A stretch of DNA of 27,590 nucleotides from Strigomonas culicis (lineage: Eukaryota > Euglenozoa > Kinetoplastea > Trypanosomatida > Trypanosomatidae): assembly GCA_000482145.1 (NCBI GenBank), contig AUXH01000215.1, positions 1 to 27,590 of the forward strand, written 5' to 3'. A program made the translations under genes and the position numbers. Each line of letters starts with the position of its first letter. Within the stretch, counting starts at the first letter, position 1. Under the pieces are notes generated by a model, which saw nothing but the letters and a program-made list of their open reading frames with translations, was not told where the DNA came from and searched no databases. Below, one piece after another: positions 15,858 through 24,298 of this stretch.

Positions 15858-17966
15858 TCATTCCTCCGTCGTGGCAGCCCGCGGCACGGATGCCATCGCA
15901 TTCTGATGAAGCGAATACCGCGCGGGTGGGCTGTGTTCGGCGCTCGTGTTATGATGCTGATTAAAGGTCGCATCATTCGCACTTGCCTCCTCGTCTGTCA
16001 GGATGGGGGTTTCCTGCTCCACGAAGTGCTCCACAAAGTCCTTGATCTTCTCCCGCCAAAACTGAAGCGCGGCCAGGAACTGCGGCACCGTGCTCTTCAG
16101 CGTCCAGGGCTGACTCGTCGGCAGGTAGATGCTATACGACATGAGGATAAAGTTCTGGTTCGGGTTATTATTGTTGTTGTTCATATCGAAGGAGGCGCCG
16201 ATGCCGCCGCCGCACATGTCACGACCGAGGAGGGACGACTCCAACAGGTACTCATAGAGCTTCAGCTTCAGCCTCTCGCGCCAGGCACCGCCGGCGGTGC
16301 GCGCGGCATCCACGCCGGCCAGCAGCACCGGGATGTCCGTCAGCAGCGTCGCGTACACATACAGCCGCTCCGTCGCCGCGTCAAACGTGATGAGCAGCGT
16401 GTAGGTGTCGTCGATGTTCACGACGCACGTGTTGTTCTCGTCGAAGCAGAGCACGCCGTCGTCCGTCCGCTGCAGGTCCAGCGCCTCGCCCAGCCGGATG
16501 AGGTTCTCCAGCGCGTTCTCGGCTGCGTCGTAGTAGGCGCCGTCCTCCAGCGTCACCAGCGCGGCCTGGCCCGGAGGCGGCGCCTGCTGCACCACCACCG
16601 GCAGCGGCGGTGCGGCAGCGGGCGGCGGCGGCGGCTCCGCCGCCGCCACCGCCACCACCCGTGGCTGCTGCTGCTGCTGCTGTTGCTGGGGTGGCGGTGG
16701 TGGCGTCTGACCGATGCCGGATGGGCCCGCCGGCGCGTGGCTGCGCTGCGCGCTCCACTGTTCGTAGAGCTGCGGCAGTCTGTGGTACAGCGGCGCGGCC
16801 GGCGGCGACAGGGAGCGGCTCTGGTACAGACTCAAGGGGATGGAGGTGTTGTGCGGGTGGGGCCGCGCGGCGGGCGCGGTGTTGGGGCTCGTGCCCTGGA
16901 GCGGCGGGGAAGCGGCCGCAAACGCGGCGGGCAGCGGCGGCGGCGGCGGAGGCCCACTGGCGCCACCCGTCGCCTCCGCGCGGTGCGTCTCTCGTTCATA
17001 CTTCTGGAGCTGCAGCAGCAGCTCCGGCGGGGGCTCCATCGCGAGTGCACTGTAGTAGTGCAGCTTCTGCCGCAGACAAATATAGTGGTCCTCCGCCAGC
17101 TCGCGCGCCTCGCGGGTCGCGACGATCTGGGCGTGTTCGAGCTCCACCTCGCGCTCCCGCAGCTGGAGGCTGCGCCGCTTGTGGAGCTCGTCAAGGTAGT
17201 TTTGTTCCTCCAGCATCCGCTCGCGCTGCTCGTCGTACCGCTGCTTCTGCAGCAGCAACACGCTCTTCTTCTTTTCGTTCTCGAGCCGCGCGCGGGCGAG
17301 CTCCTTCTGGGCGTGCTCCTCCTGCAGCAGCAGCGCGCGCCGCGCGTCGAGCTCCGCCTCGTACGCGGCCTTCTTCGCCGCGTCCGCCTCCTCCAGCTGC
17401 CGCACGCGCGCGCGCTCGCTCTGGATGAGCGCCGCCTGCCGCGCCACGGCGGCCAGCCGCGCCTCGGCGTCCTGCTTCACCTCGTCCGCGCGCCGCACGG
17501 CGGCCTGCGCCACGGCGACCGCGTCGTCCTGCCGCGCGCGCGTCGCGCGGAAGGCGGCCTCGCAGGCGTCGCGGTCCGCTGCCAGAAAGTGCCGCTGTTC
17601 ACGCAGCGTATCTTGCTCGAGCCGGAACTTGTGTGGGGAAAAGGCAGACCGCTCCGGCGTGCCGAGCGCCTCCCCCCCGGCCGCGCTCGCGGACGGCCGC
17701 AGCACCGCGCGGTCCTCCACCTCGAGCACGGCGCCGCCCGTGATGCCGAAGTGGGCGCAGGTCGCCTGCTCTTCGAACAGCCGCGCGCCGTTGAACTTGA
17801 GAATCATCTCCGAGAGGGGGAGGGGCAGATTCGTGTGCTGCTTCAAGATAACTTTGATTTTCGCGATGGTGAGGTGGTCGAGGCGGCCCTTGATGGTCAG
17901 CTTGTAGCGCTTGTTATCATTGGCGTCCAGCACAATGAGCTGATGGCGCTGTCCAGTGGAGGACAT
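15858..17966 (-). CDS. Ubiquitin-like / coiled-coil / CesT (Tir chaperone)-like domain protein
   Basis: 702 residues; TGA stop. Residues about 18-85 form a ubiquitin-like beta-grasp (NKRYKLTIKGRLDHLTIAKI, then LSEMILKFNGARLFEE, then GITGGAVLEVED). It is embedded and lacks a terminal GG, so it is not a conjugated modifier. Residues about 115-335 are a long Ala/Glu/Arg coiled coil. Residues 336-480 are Pro-, Ala- and Gln-rich, and likely disordered. Residues about 483-645 resemble the type III secretion chaperone (CesT/Tir chaperone) fold: NLIRLGEALDLQRTDDGVLC, then the NTCVVNIDD strand, TLLITFDAATERLYVYATL, TDIP, and a final hydrophobic strand and helix (FILMSYSIYL; VPQFLAALQFWREKIKDF). An Asn run (residues 596-601) sits in a loop. 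I infer an adaptor or scaffold; the partner is unknown. The start ATG (17964-17966) places the UBL at the N-terminus and is preceded by AT-rich sequence. Confidence 0.8.
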   Translation of the reverse strand: MSSTGQRHQLIVLDANDNKRYKLTIKGRLDHLTIAKIKVILKQHTNLPLPLSEMILKFNGARLFEEQATCAHFGITGGAVLEVEDRAVLRPSASAAGGEALGTPERSAFSPHKFRLEQDTLREQRHFLAADRDACEAAFRATRARQDDAVAVAQAAVRRADEVKQDAEARLAAVARQAALIQSERARVRQLEEADAAKKAAYEAELDARRALLLQEEHAQKELARARLENEKKKSVLLLQKQRYDEQRERMLEEQNYLDELHKRRSLQLREREVELEHAQIVATREARELAEDHYICLRQKLHYYSALAMEPPPELLLQLQKYERETHRAEATGGASGPPPPPPLPAAFAAASPPLQGTSPNTAPAARPHPHNTSIPLSLYQSRSLSPPAAPLYHRLPQLYEQWSAQRSHAPAGPSGIGQTPPPPPQQQQQQQQPRVVAVAAAEPPPPPAAAPPLPVVVQQAPPPGQAALVTLEDGAYYDAAENALENLIRLGEALDLQRTDDGVLCFDENNTCVVNIDDTYTLLITFDAATERLYVYATLLTDIPVLLAGVDAARTAGGAWRERLKLKLYEYLLESSLLGRDMCGGGIGASFDMNNNNNNPNQNFILMSYSIYLPTSQPWTLKSTVPQFLAALQFWREKIKDFVEHFVEQETPILTDEEASANDATFNQHHNTSAEHSPPARYSLHQNAMASVPRAATTEE

Positions 17967-18374
17967 ACGCTTCTAAATAAATAAATAAATAAAAGTATAT
18001 ATTTGTCCGCTGCTATATTATGGTTTAGAGTGCTGTTGCAAAGAGAGAATGATAAGAGAAGAGAAAGGCGCGCACGGGAATAGACAAATGAAAACAGCAA
18101 CAACAAAAAACAACACCAAGAAAAGAAAAAGAAGCATTATTCTTAGAGGCAACGCTGAGAGGCACAATATTAACGTATATATTTTTTTTTTCTTTCCAAA
18201 TACTCTAACACTTTCCGTTTTTTTTCTTTCCTTTTGTTGTTGAGGATACAGAATAACAAAATGATAATAACAAAAGAAAAATACTTATATTGATGTACAT
18301 GTAAATAAGAAGCGCAAAAAATATGACAGTTGTACATATCATGTATATAAAGTATAGACAAAGGTAATTATATA

Positions 18375-18406
<32 letters not shown>

Positions 18407-18869
18407 AATAACAGTTTTTTATTTATATATGAATAGATAAGAACGAAAAATGGAGAAAAAAAAGTATATATATATAGTATTGTATATGTGATGTGATATA
18501 ATTGAGTGCTTACACAGTAAAACAAAAAAAAATGTTTAAAAAAGAAAAGAAGAAATAAATTCTATTAGCGATTCATTCGCGTTGCCTAGTGAAAGTTGAC
18601 TCTTTTTTCTTCTATTCATTTTTTGTTTTTGGGACTATATTATTTCTTTCTTAACACTAAAAATGCATCGTTTCCATTGGCTTCACTTTAAATCGACATC
18701 ACTATATTTTTCCGTTTTGTTTACCTTTTTTTCCTTTTTGAACAGTAAGAGTACATATTTCTTCCTTTAATTCTTTGACCGTTTATGCGTTTTTTCTTCT
18801 TCTTTACAACAGAAAACAAACAAACAAAAGAGTGTGTTTGTGTGTTCTTTTTTTTCTCTGTTTTCGTCG
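17967..18869. other. Long AT-rich intergenic region
   Basis: About 900 bases with no supported gene. It includes an AAAT-type repeat just upstream of the UBL start (near 17973-17992), T runs, and the TA/AAT microsatellite at 18369-18411. Open frames here are Tyr/Ile/Leu-rich readings of the repeats. Confidence 0.65.
18369..18411. repeat. (TA)n followed by (AAT)n microsatellite
   Basis: An alternating TA tract (about 18369-18392) passes directly into an AAT/TAA trinucleotide tract (to about 18411). Such tracts are unstable in length. Confidence 0.9.
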
Positions 18870-20936
18870 TTAGTGCTCGGAGGGCTCCGTGTGCTCATCT
18901 TTTTTCTCCGCCTCGCCGTAGATATCGCGGGCGGGGAAGAGGTACGACGTGCCGTGTACGAAGGAGGAGGAGAAGGCGTCGCCCGACTCCGCGACGCTGA
19001 ACAGGGGGTGGGAGGAGATGTTATGGCTGGTGCCGAACACCGCACTGGAGTTGTTGTGGAGGAGCGGCCGCTGCCCCCGCGTCGGGCTGCGGCTCACCGC
19101 GCGGTGGTGCGCGCTCGAGAAGTGCGCGAGGGCGCCGAAGGACGTCGTGCCGGAGGAGGCGGTGGTGGTGGTGGTCATTGTCGTCATGCTGTGGGCGCAC
19201 GGCGTGGACAGCATCAGCAGCGGCGCGTCCGTCGAGGCGCAGAAGGTGCAGGCGCCACCGCAGCCCCACGGCCGGTCCGGGCTCGTGCCGGTGCTACAGC
19301 CGCCGCCACCGGTCGGCGTGAGGTTCGAATGCCGCGCGGCGGTCACGCTGTTGTCGTGCGGCCGCTGGTGCGCGCCACCGGTGACACTGCTGCTGCTCTG
19401 CGCGTCGTCGGCCTCGCCGGCGAGCGGTGCCTCGAGCTGTGCGCCATCCACGCAGAGCACGCGCGGCAGGAAGCTGAGCGACAGCTGCTGCGACGGTGCA
19501 CGCGCGTGGTGGCGCTCGCGGAGAGAGGGCGTGCCGGGAGAGTCCGTCACGCGCGGCGGCGTGGCCTCGCCGGCGGCGCCGCGGAGGGGCGCCGTCGCAC
19601 TCGCGCGCATCACGCCGTCCACCAGCTCCAGCTCCATGCAGGACGCCGCCGTCGCGGAGATGGGCGTCAGCGGCATCGGCGTCGTCCACGACGGCACGCG
19701 GATCGTCACGAAGTCGACGTTGGGCCGCGGCCGCGCGGTCGCGTCCAGGAGGCGGCTGGTGCTGGGGTCGTCGCTCGTCTCGGTGGTGACCGTCGTCATG
19801 GTGGCCGCGCAGGTGGACACCTTGCGCTGCTGCCGCCGCTGCTGTAGATCGTCCGACTGTAGCGACTGCGCCGCGCCGTCGAGCGTCAGCGCGCTGCAGC
19901 TAATGTTGGTTGCGTCCTCGTCGCCGCTCTCCGCCCCCGCGATGATGCGTGCCGTCGTCTGGCGCAGCCGGCTGCGCTGCAGCAGATTACGCGCGAGAGT
20001 GGTGGTGGCCGAGGCGGGGTGCAGGAAAGAAAAGGCGGGCGCCGTGCTGCTGTTGCGGATGTGGTGGTGCTTGCTGCGCGCAGCGGCGGGCGGCAACTTC
20101 TTGGAACGGCTATCGACCGGCGTTGACTTCTCCACGCGCGTGGTCGAACTCCGCGAAAAGCAGCGCGGCGAGGACGCATTCGACGTGTATATGCTGTCGC
20201 CGCTGCGGCTCGCCTTGAGGCCCTTCGTCGTCTGGTGCAGGACCTGTGACGGGTTCGACGTTGTGCTGCTGCTGTGGCTCGGGCGGCGGCCGCGGCCGCG
20301 CCCGCAGCGGGCCTCCGCGCGCGGCTTCTCCTCCTGCTGCGGACGGCGCTGACTGAGCTCGGACCGGTGAGTCTGGTGTGTTTTCTTGAAGTGCGGCGCG
20401 CGGCTGGGCTTCGCCTTGTTGTTGCTCTTTTTGAACTGGATGAAGCCCGGCGGCGCATCCTCCTCATTCAGATGGATAAAGGAGGACATCATAAGAGTGC
20501 GGAAGGAAGCGCTCTTATTGTGCGTCGTCGACGCGTATTGCAGCTTGGGCGTGCCGTGCTGTGCGGCACGGATCGGGCTCTCCATGAGCACGGTGGAGGT
20601 CGACGCGACGCCCTTGCGCTCCGTCGCGGTCGCGAGTGGCAGCTTGGAATAGAGCGCGTGGTACACGCACAACGCCTCCTCCTCCTCCACCGCACCGATC
20701 GGCTTTCCCTCACCCAGCGGATCCTTCAGCGCGGTTTTGGACAGAGAGAGACTCATCGCCCTCGCGAAGGACGCCACCCGGCGATGATACGGCGCCGGAT
20801 ACGTGTTGAACTGCAGGTGAGGGTGCGCTGCCGGTTGGGAGGAGCGGCGCGCGGTTGATGCCACGAAGGGGGGCGCGCGACCGCGCGGCGTCTGCCCCGC
20901 CGCCGTGCCGTACAGAGCCGTAGAAGAGGTGGACAT
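18870..20936 (-). CDS. Ser/Thr/His-rich protein of unknown function
   Basis: 688 residues from the ATG at 20934-20936 (MSTSSTALYGTAAGQTPRGR); TAA stop. An in-frame ATG 29 codons upstream is in AT-rich leader sequence and gives a hydrophobic stretch unlike the rest, so I reject it. I recognise no domain. The protein is dominated by Ser, Thr, Ala, Arg and His, with basic patches (EARCGRGRGRRPSHSSSTTS), a Thr run (MTTMTTTTTASSG) and possible proline-directed phosphosites (SWTTPMPLTPIS, TPPRVTDSPGTPS). Two short stretches look more ordered: NVDFVTIRVPSW with ASCMELELVDGVMRAS, and QLSLSFLPRVLCVDGAQLEA. Codon use and GC content match neighbouring genes, so the frame is probably real. A cytoskeletal or signalling phosphoprotein is one guess only. 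Confidence 0.7.
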   Translation of the reverse strand: MSTSSTALYGTAAGQTPRGRAPPFVASTARRSSQPAAHPHLQFNTYPAPYHRRVASFARAMSLSLSKTALKDPLGEGKPIGAVEEEEALCVYHALYSKLPLATATERKGVASTSTVLMESPIRAAQHGTPKLQYASTTHNKSASFRTLMMSSFIHLNEEDAPPGFIQFKKSNNKAKPSRAPHFKKTHQTHRSELSQRRPQQEEKPRAEARCGRGRGRRPSHSSSTTSNPSQVLHQTTKGLKASRSGDSIYTSNASSPRCFSRSSTTRVEKSTPVDSRSKKLPPAAARSKHHHIRNSSTAPAFSFLHPASATTTLARNLLQRSRLRQTTARIIAGAESGDEDATNISCSALTLDGAAQSLQSDDLQQRRQQRKVSTCAATMTTVTTETSDDPSTSRLLDATARPRPNVDFVTIRVPSWTTPMPLTPISATAASCMELELVDGVMRASATAPLRGAAGEATPPRVTDSPGTPSLRERHHARAPSQQLSLSFLPRVLCVDGAQLEAPLAGEADDAQSSSSVTGGAHQRPHDNSVTAARHSNLTPTGGGGCSTGTSPDRPWGCGGACTFCASTDAPLLMLSTPCAHSMTTMTTTTTASSGTTSFGALAHFSSAHHRAVSRSPTRGQRPLLHNNSSAVFGTSHNISSHPLFSVAESGDAFSSSFVHGTSYLFPARDIYGEAEKKDEHTEPSEH

Positions 20937-21255
20937 AATGGGAATACCAAGGAGAATAAGAGATGTAGCGAAAAGGAGGTATATACTGGTATACTCGGCA
21001 GTCTTTTGACAATAAAGAAGCAATGTATAAACGGAGAAAAACTAAAATGAGAAGAATAGGTATGTAGTATATAAAGTAAGTATAAATGTATATACTAGTA
21101 CGTTCTATAGGCCTTTATATATATAAAAAGGGAAATAATTAACAAGTGTTATCGTGGTCGGGTTCAACAAGTTTAAGAAGAAGAAGAAAAAAAGAAAGAG
21201 AGCAAAGGAAAAAAAAAAACTAAGTGTTTTAACAAGAAAAAAAAAGAATAAGTAT

Positions 21256-21316
<61 letters not shown>

Positions 21317-21568
21317 AGATCTCAGTTATATGAAACCGCTGACGAGCGAGCGACCGAAGGAAAGTGAGAGAGAGAGAGAGAGATAGAGAGAATTATTACA
21401 CAGATCGAGCAAAGCAATAACAATAGAGATACCATGTAGGGATGTATGGACGTAATGAGGCATATCTTTATCTTTATATAAAACTATACAAACACATCGT
21501 ATCGGCGACAAGAAGAGAGAAGCACCCCTCCCCACACACACACAGTTTGCTGTGTGCAGTGCCGCGCA
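20937..21568. other. AT-rich intergenic region with dinucleotide repeats
   Basis: It holds the TA/GT tract at 21258-21314, a GA tract near 21365-21382 and a minus-strand pyrimidine stretch near 21177-21220, which may be the splice signal of the Ser/Thr-rich gene. No gene supported. Confidence 0.6.
21258..21314. repeat. (TA)n(GT)n microsatellite
   Basis: About 18 TA units (21258-21294) pass directly into about 10 GT units (to 21314). TA tracts of this length can extrude cruciforms, and GT tracts can adopt Z-DNA. Confidence 0.9.
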
Positions 21569-23944
21569 TTACACGACCAGCAGTCGGTACAGCAGCGGCA
21601 CGCGGTTGTCGTTATAATCGACGCCCTCCTCCACCTCCAGCAGCAAGTCATCGCCGGCCCCGTCCCGGAGCGCGGGCGGCTGCTCCGCCTCCAGGTACAC
21701 GGTGTCCAGCCGCGCGCGGCCGAGCGCGCCGGCGCCGGTTGCGCCCGCCTTGGGGCTGCCGCCGGCCGCCGCGCGCGCGTAGGGATTGAGGTAGAACGGG
21801 TAAAGCACCCGCGCGGCGTGGTGCGCCTCGACGATCTCGAGCCCCTCGGAGAGCGTGAGCCAGCCGCTGCCCCAGGCGACCAGCTCCACCGTGAAGTAGA
21901 GGGTGGGGTGCACGTCCCCGCCCGCGGCGGCGGACGCGCGACTGCAGATGTACCCCAGGGGGCGGTACGTCGCGCCGACGTAGATGAAGTGTGGCGCGAG
22001 TTTCTCCGGCCGTATCTTCAGCGCGACGTCGCAGCGGTCCGCGGCGGCGGCCGCGCCCGGCATCATGTAGTTGCAGTGCACCGCGCAGTGCACGGTGAGC
22101 ACCTCGCCCGCCTTGAAGTGCTGGTTCTGCCGAATCCCCCGCTCGCGGCCGCGGGAGAGCGGCCCCCCCGCATCCCTGTCTTCTTCCTCCCCCTCCTCCT
22201 CCTCGAGCGCGGTGGTCACCTGGAGCACGACGAGGTCGAAGGGGGGTATGATGGGAGAGCGCTGCAGCCGCACGTGGGTCGAGGCGGCGGCCGCGCAGCC
22301 CTGTCCGTTCTGCCTCGCCCACTGGTACGAGAAGCGGCCGAGCGTCGCGACCGGGGGCGGGAGCCGCATCGGCGTGCCGAGGGGGTTGCTGCCGCCGCCG
22401 CCGTCCAGGTGCGTCGCGTGGAAGTGTTCGGAGGGGACGGTGAAGCAGTACTGGCGCTCGATCTGGCCCTGCGGCTCCAGCCACGCATCACACGTGCCGT
22501 GCGCCGCGCCCGCCGCGCCGCCGTGTGGCGTGTCCAGCAGCATGAAGGGCGCCTCCTCGACCGTGAAGCGGCAGTCGCACAACGCCATCGGCTCCGTGTG
22601 GTAGTTCTTCAGCTTCAGCTGCAGCAGCAGGATCGTGTCCATCGCCTCCAGGACGTAGCGATCGCCCGTCGGGCGGCGCGTGCGCTGGATGCGCGGCACG
22701 CGGCGGCGGATGAGCCGCGTGTGCTGCTGCGCGTAGAAAACGGCGGCCCGGCCGACGGGCGACAACACCGTCGGCGAGGATGCAAACGATGCCGACGGCG
22801 GCGGCGGCACGGGTGGGTTCGGCATCACGTGCGCCGGCTCGAGCCCCGTGACGTTACTGGCCCACGCGAGCCGCTTCGTGTTCGGGAGGAGCCCGTCGGT
22901 GCTGTCGCCGTGGTTGTCGTCGTAGATGCAGGTGCAGCTGAGGGTGTGTCTACCGGTCGCGCGGATGGGCAGGCTCACGCGGATCGTGTACGTTGCCTTG
23001 GGCGGCAGGGCCGGGAGGTCCGCCTTATAGATGGGCACGGTGGCGACCCCGATGCCCACAACCTGCAGCCTCAGCTGCGTCAGCGTCTGGGCGCCGCCGG
23101 TGCGGTCCGGCGTAGGCGGCGCGTACTGGTTTTGGAAGACGAGGAGCGCCGAGAAGCACTCCCCGGCGAGGTAGGAGCCGAGCGTGCTCGGCAGCGCCAG
23201 CGCGAGCGTCGTGGCGGCGGTGACCGGCGGCGCCGCGCGCGTCCGCGGTGCCGCGGCGGCGTGGCGGAGGCGGTGCAGCGGGTGCGAGAGCACCGAGTGG
23301 AGGATGTCGTCCGCCTCCTCCGCCAGCTCGGGGAAGGGCAGCAGCTGGTTGCGGTGCACGGCCTGCTGCTTGCCCACCTCGTCCCGCTCCGCCGTCGCGA
23401 AGAAGAGCGGCGGCCGCAGCACCGTCGCGTTCACGTTCAGAGGGCTGCTCAGCGTCGTGCCGGCGGGGGGCGCAGACGGCGGGAGGACGATATCCGCCGT
23501 GGCGGTCCGCTGGATCCTGCCGGCCGCGTCGCCGCCGGCACCGCCGACCGCGACGCTCGGCACCGAGTAGGCGCGCGCAAGGACGGCGTGGCCGCCCTCA
23601 CCGCCGGCGGCGGGCGCCGCGCCGCGCCCCAGCGGCCGCCCGGCGAGTGCCACGCCCGTCGCGGGCGCGGCCGGCGGCGATGGCACGGCCGTGCCGCGTG
23701 CGATGGGGGAGCTGGTCTTCGCGGCGGCCGGCAGCGCGCTCTGGCTGCTGCCACTCGCAGTGTGGCTGTGCGCCGTCAGCACCGGCGTGCCGCTGACGCT
23801 GACGACGGAGCCGCTGCGGTAGGTGGGGAGCGACGGGTCCGGCGCCGCGCTCACGGACAGCACCCGCGCGCGCTGGACGCCGGAGGGCGCGCCCGACTTG
23901 GAGGTGCTTGTGGTGCTGCTGCCAGCGCCTGCGAGCCCACTCAT
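21569..23944 (-). CDS. TRAPPC13: TRAPP complex subunit 13 (TRAPPC13)
   Basis: 791 residues; TAA stop. After a low-complexity N-terminal stretch of about 165 residues, the family pattern appears in order: LNVNATVLRPPLFFATAERD (about 169-188; human VMRLTKPTLF region), then LALPSTLGSYLAGECFSALL (about 248-267; family LPQNFGNIFLGETFSS), LPPKATYTIRVSLPIRATGR, DTILLLQLKLKNYHTEPMAL (family FLEAQIQNMTTSPM), LEPQGQIERQYCFTVP, GRFSYQWARQNGQG (family DIVWKTNLGERG), FKAGEVLTVHCAVHC and GSGWLTLSEGLEIVEAHHA. TRAPPC13 is a beta-sandwich subunit of TRAPP tethering and Rab exchange-factor complexes acting in secretory traffic and autophagy. Human TRAPPC13 is about 417 residues. The extra length here is the N-terminal extension and several Ala/Gly/Pro-rich loops, typical of this genome's inflated proteins. 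Confidence 0.85.
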   Translation of the reverse strand: MSGLAGAGSSTTSTSKSGAPSGVQRARVLSVSAAPDPSLPTYRSGSVVSVSGTPVLTAHSHTASGSSQSALPAAAKTSSPIARGTAVPSPPAAPATGVALAGRPLGRGAAPAAGGEGGHAVLARAYSVPSVAVGGAGGDAAGRIQRTATADIVLPPSAPPAGTTLSSPLNVNATVLRPPLFFATAERDEVGKQQAVHRNQLLPFPELAEEADDILHSVLSHPLHRLRHAAAAPRTRAAPPVTAATTLALALPSTLGSYLAGECFSALLVFQNQYAPPTPDRTGGAQTLTQLRLQVVGIGVATVPIYKADLPALPPKATYTIRVSLPIRATGRHTLSCTCIYDDNHGDSTDGLLPNTKRLAWASNVTGLEPAHVMPNPPVPPPPSASFASSPTVLSPVGRAAVFYAQQHTRLIRRRVPRIQRTRRPTGDRYVLEAMDTILLLQLKLKNYHTEPMALCDCRFTVEEAPFMLLDTPHGGAAGAAHGTCDAWLEPQGQIERQYCFTVPSEHFHATHLDGGGGSNPLGTPMRLPPPVATLGRFSYQWARQNGQGCAAAASTHVRLQRSPIIPPFDLVVLQVTTALEEEEGEEEDRDAGGPLSRGRERGIRQNQHFKAGEVLTVHCAVHCNYMMPGAAAAADRCDVALKIRPEKLAPHFIYVGATYRPLGYICSRASAAAGGDVHPTLYFTVELVAWGSGWLTLSEGLEIVEAHHAARVLYPFYLNPYARAAAGGSPKAGATGAGALGRARLDTVYLEAEQPPALRDGAGDDLLLEVEEGVDYNDNRVPLLYRLLVV

Positions 23945-24071
23945 CTGGTTGGTGCTCGTTTTTACTAGGTGGGGTTATATAAATATGTATTTCCTTTTGT
24001 TTTTTGTTCACTTGTGTTGGGTGCGGTGCTACGTGCTAGTGAGTCGTATTGCACAGCGGAGAGGATAACCG

Positions 24072-24104
<33 letters not shown>

Positions 24105-24298
24105 CGACGTTTATACTTGAGTCATATAGTCCAACGGGAAAGATTTGACAGTAACAGTGTCAACAACAAAAAAAGAGGAAGATACTAAGTGTAAATAATA
24201 GAATCGAATATAATACAACGCAAAAAAAAAGGAAATGCAACAACAACAACAACAACAACAGCAGAACGCTGATGCACACATGTATAAATCTATCAGCA
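23945..24298. other. Intergenic region
   Basis: Contains the minus-strand CT tract and acceptor of TRAPPC13, and a CAA repeat near 24237-24260 just downstream of the WASH-like stop codon. No gene supported. Confidence 0.55.
24036..24104 (-). promoter_or_regulatory. Candidate trans-splice acceptor of TRAPPC13
   Basis: A long CT tract on the minus strand (plus-strand GA repeats, 24071-24104) is followed by the first AG at 24036-24037, giving a 5' UTR of about 91 bases. Confidence 0.55.

Noticed and set aside
15855..17984. Plus-strand frame of 709 codons opposite the UBL gene
   Set aside because: It spans the antisense of a clear gene, has an Arg/Leu/Val-rich product with no domain, and is explained by strong GC bias at third codon positions, which removes stops from the opposite strand.
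18205..18525. 106-codon minus-strand frame, hydrophobic Tyr/Ile/Leu-rich
   Set aside because: It is a translation of TA and AAT microsatellites in AT-rich spacer, unlike the GC-rich genes.
19322..19333. GGTTCGAATGCC, resembling a tRNA B box
   Set aside because: No cloverleaf can be formed around it, and it lies inside the Ser/Thr-rich coding frame.
21554..23968. Plus-strand frame of 804 codons opposite TRAPPC13
   Set aside because: Same antisense shadow effect; TRAPPC13 motifs on the minus strand are decisive.
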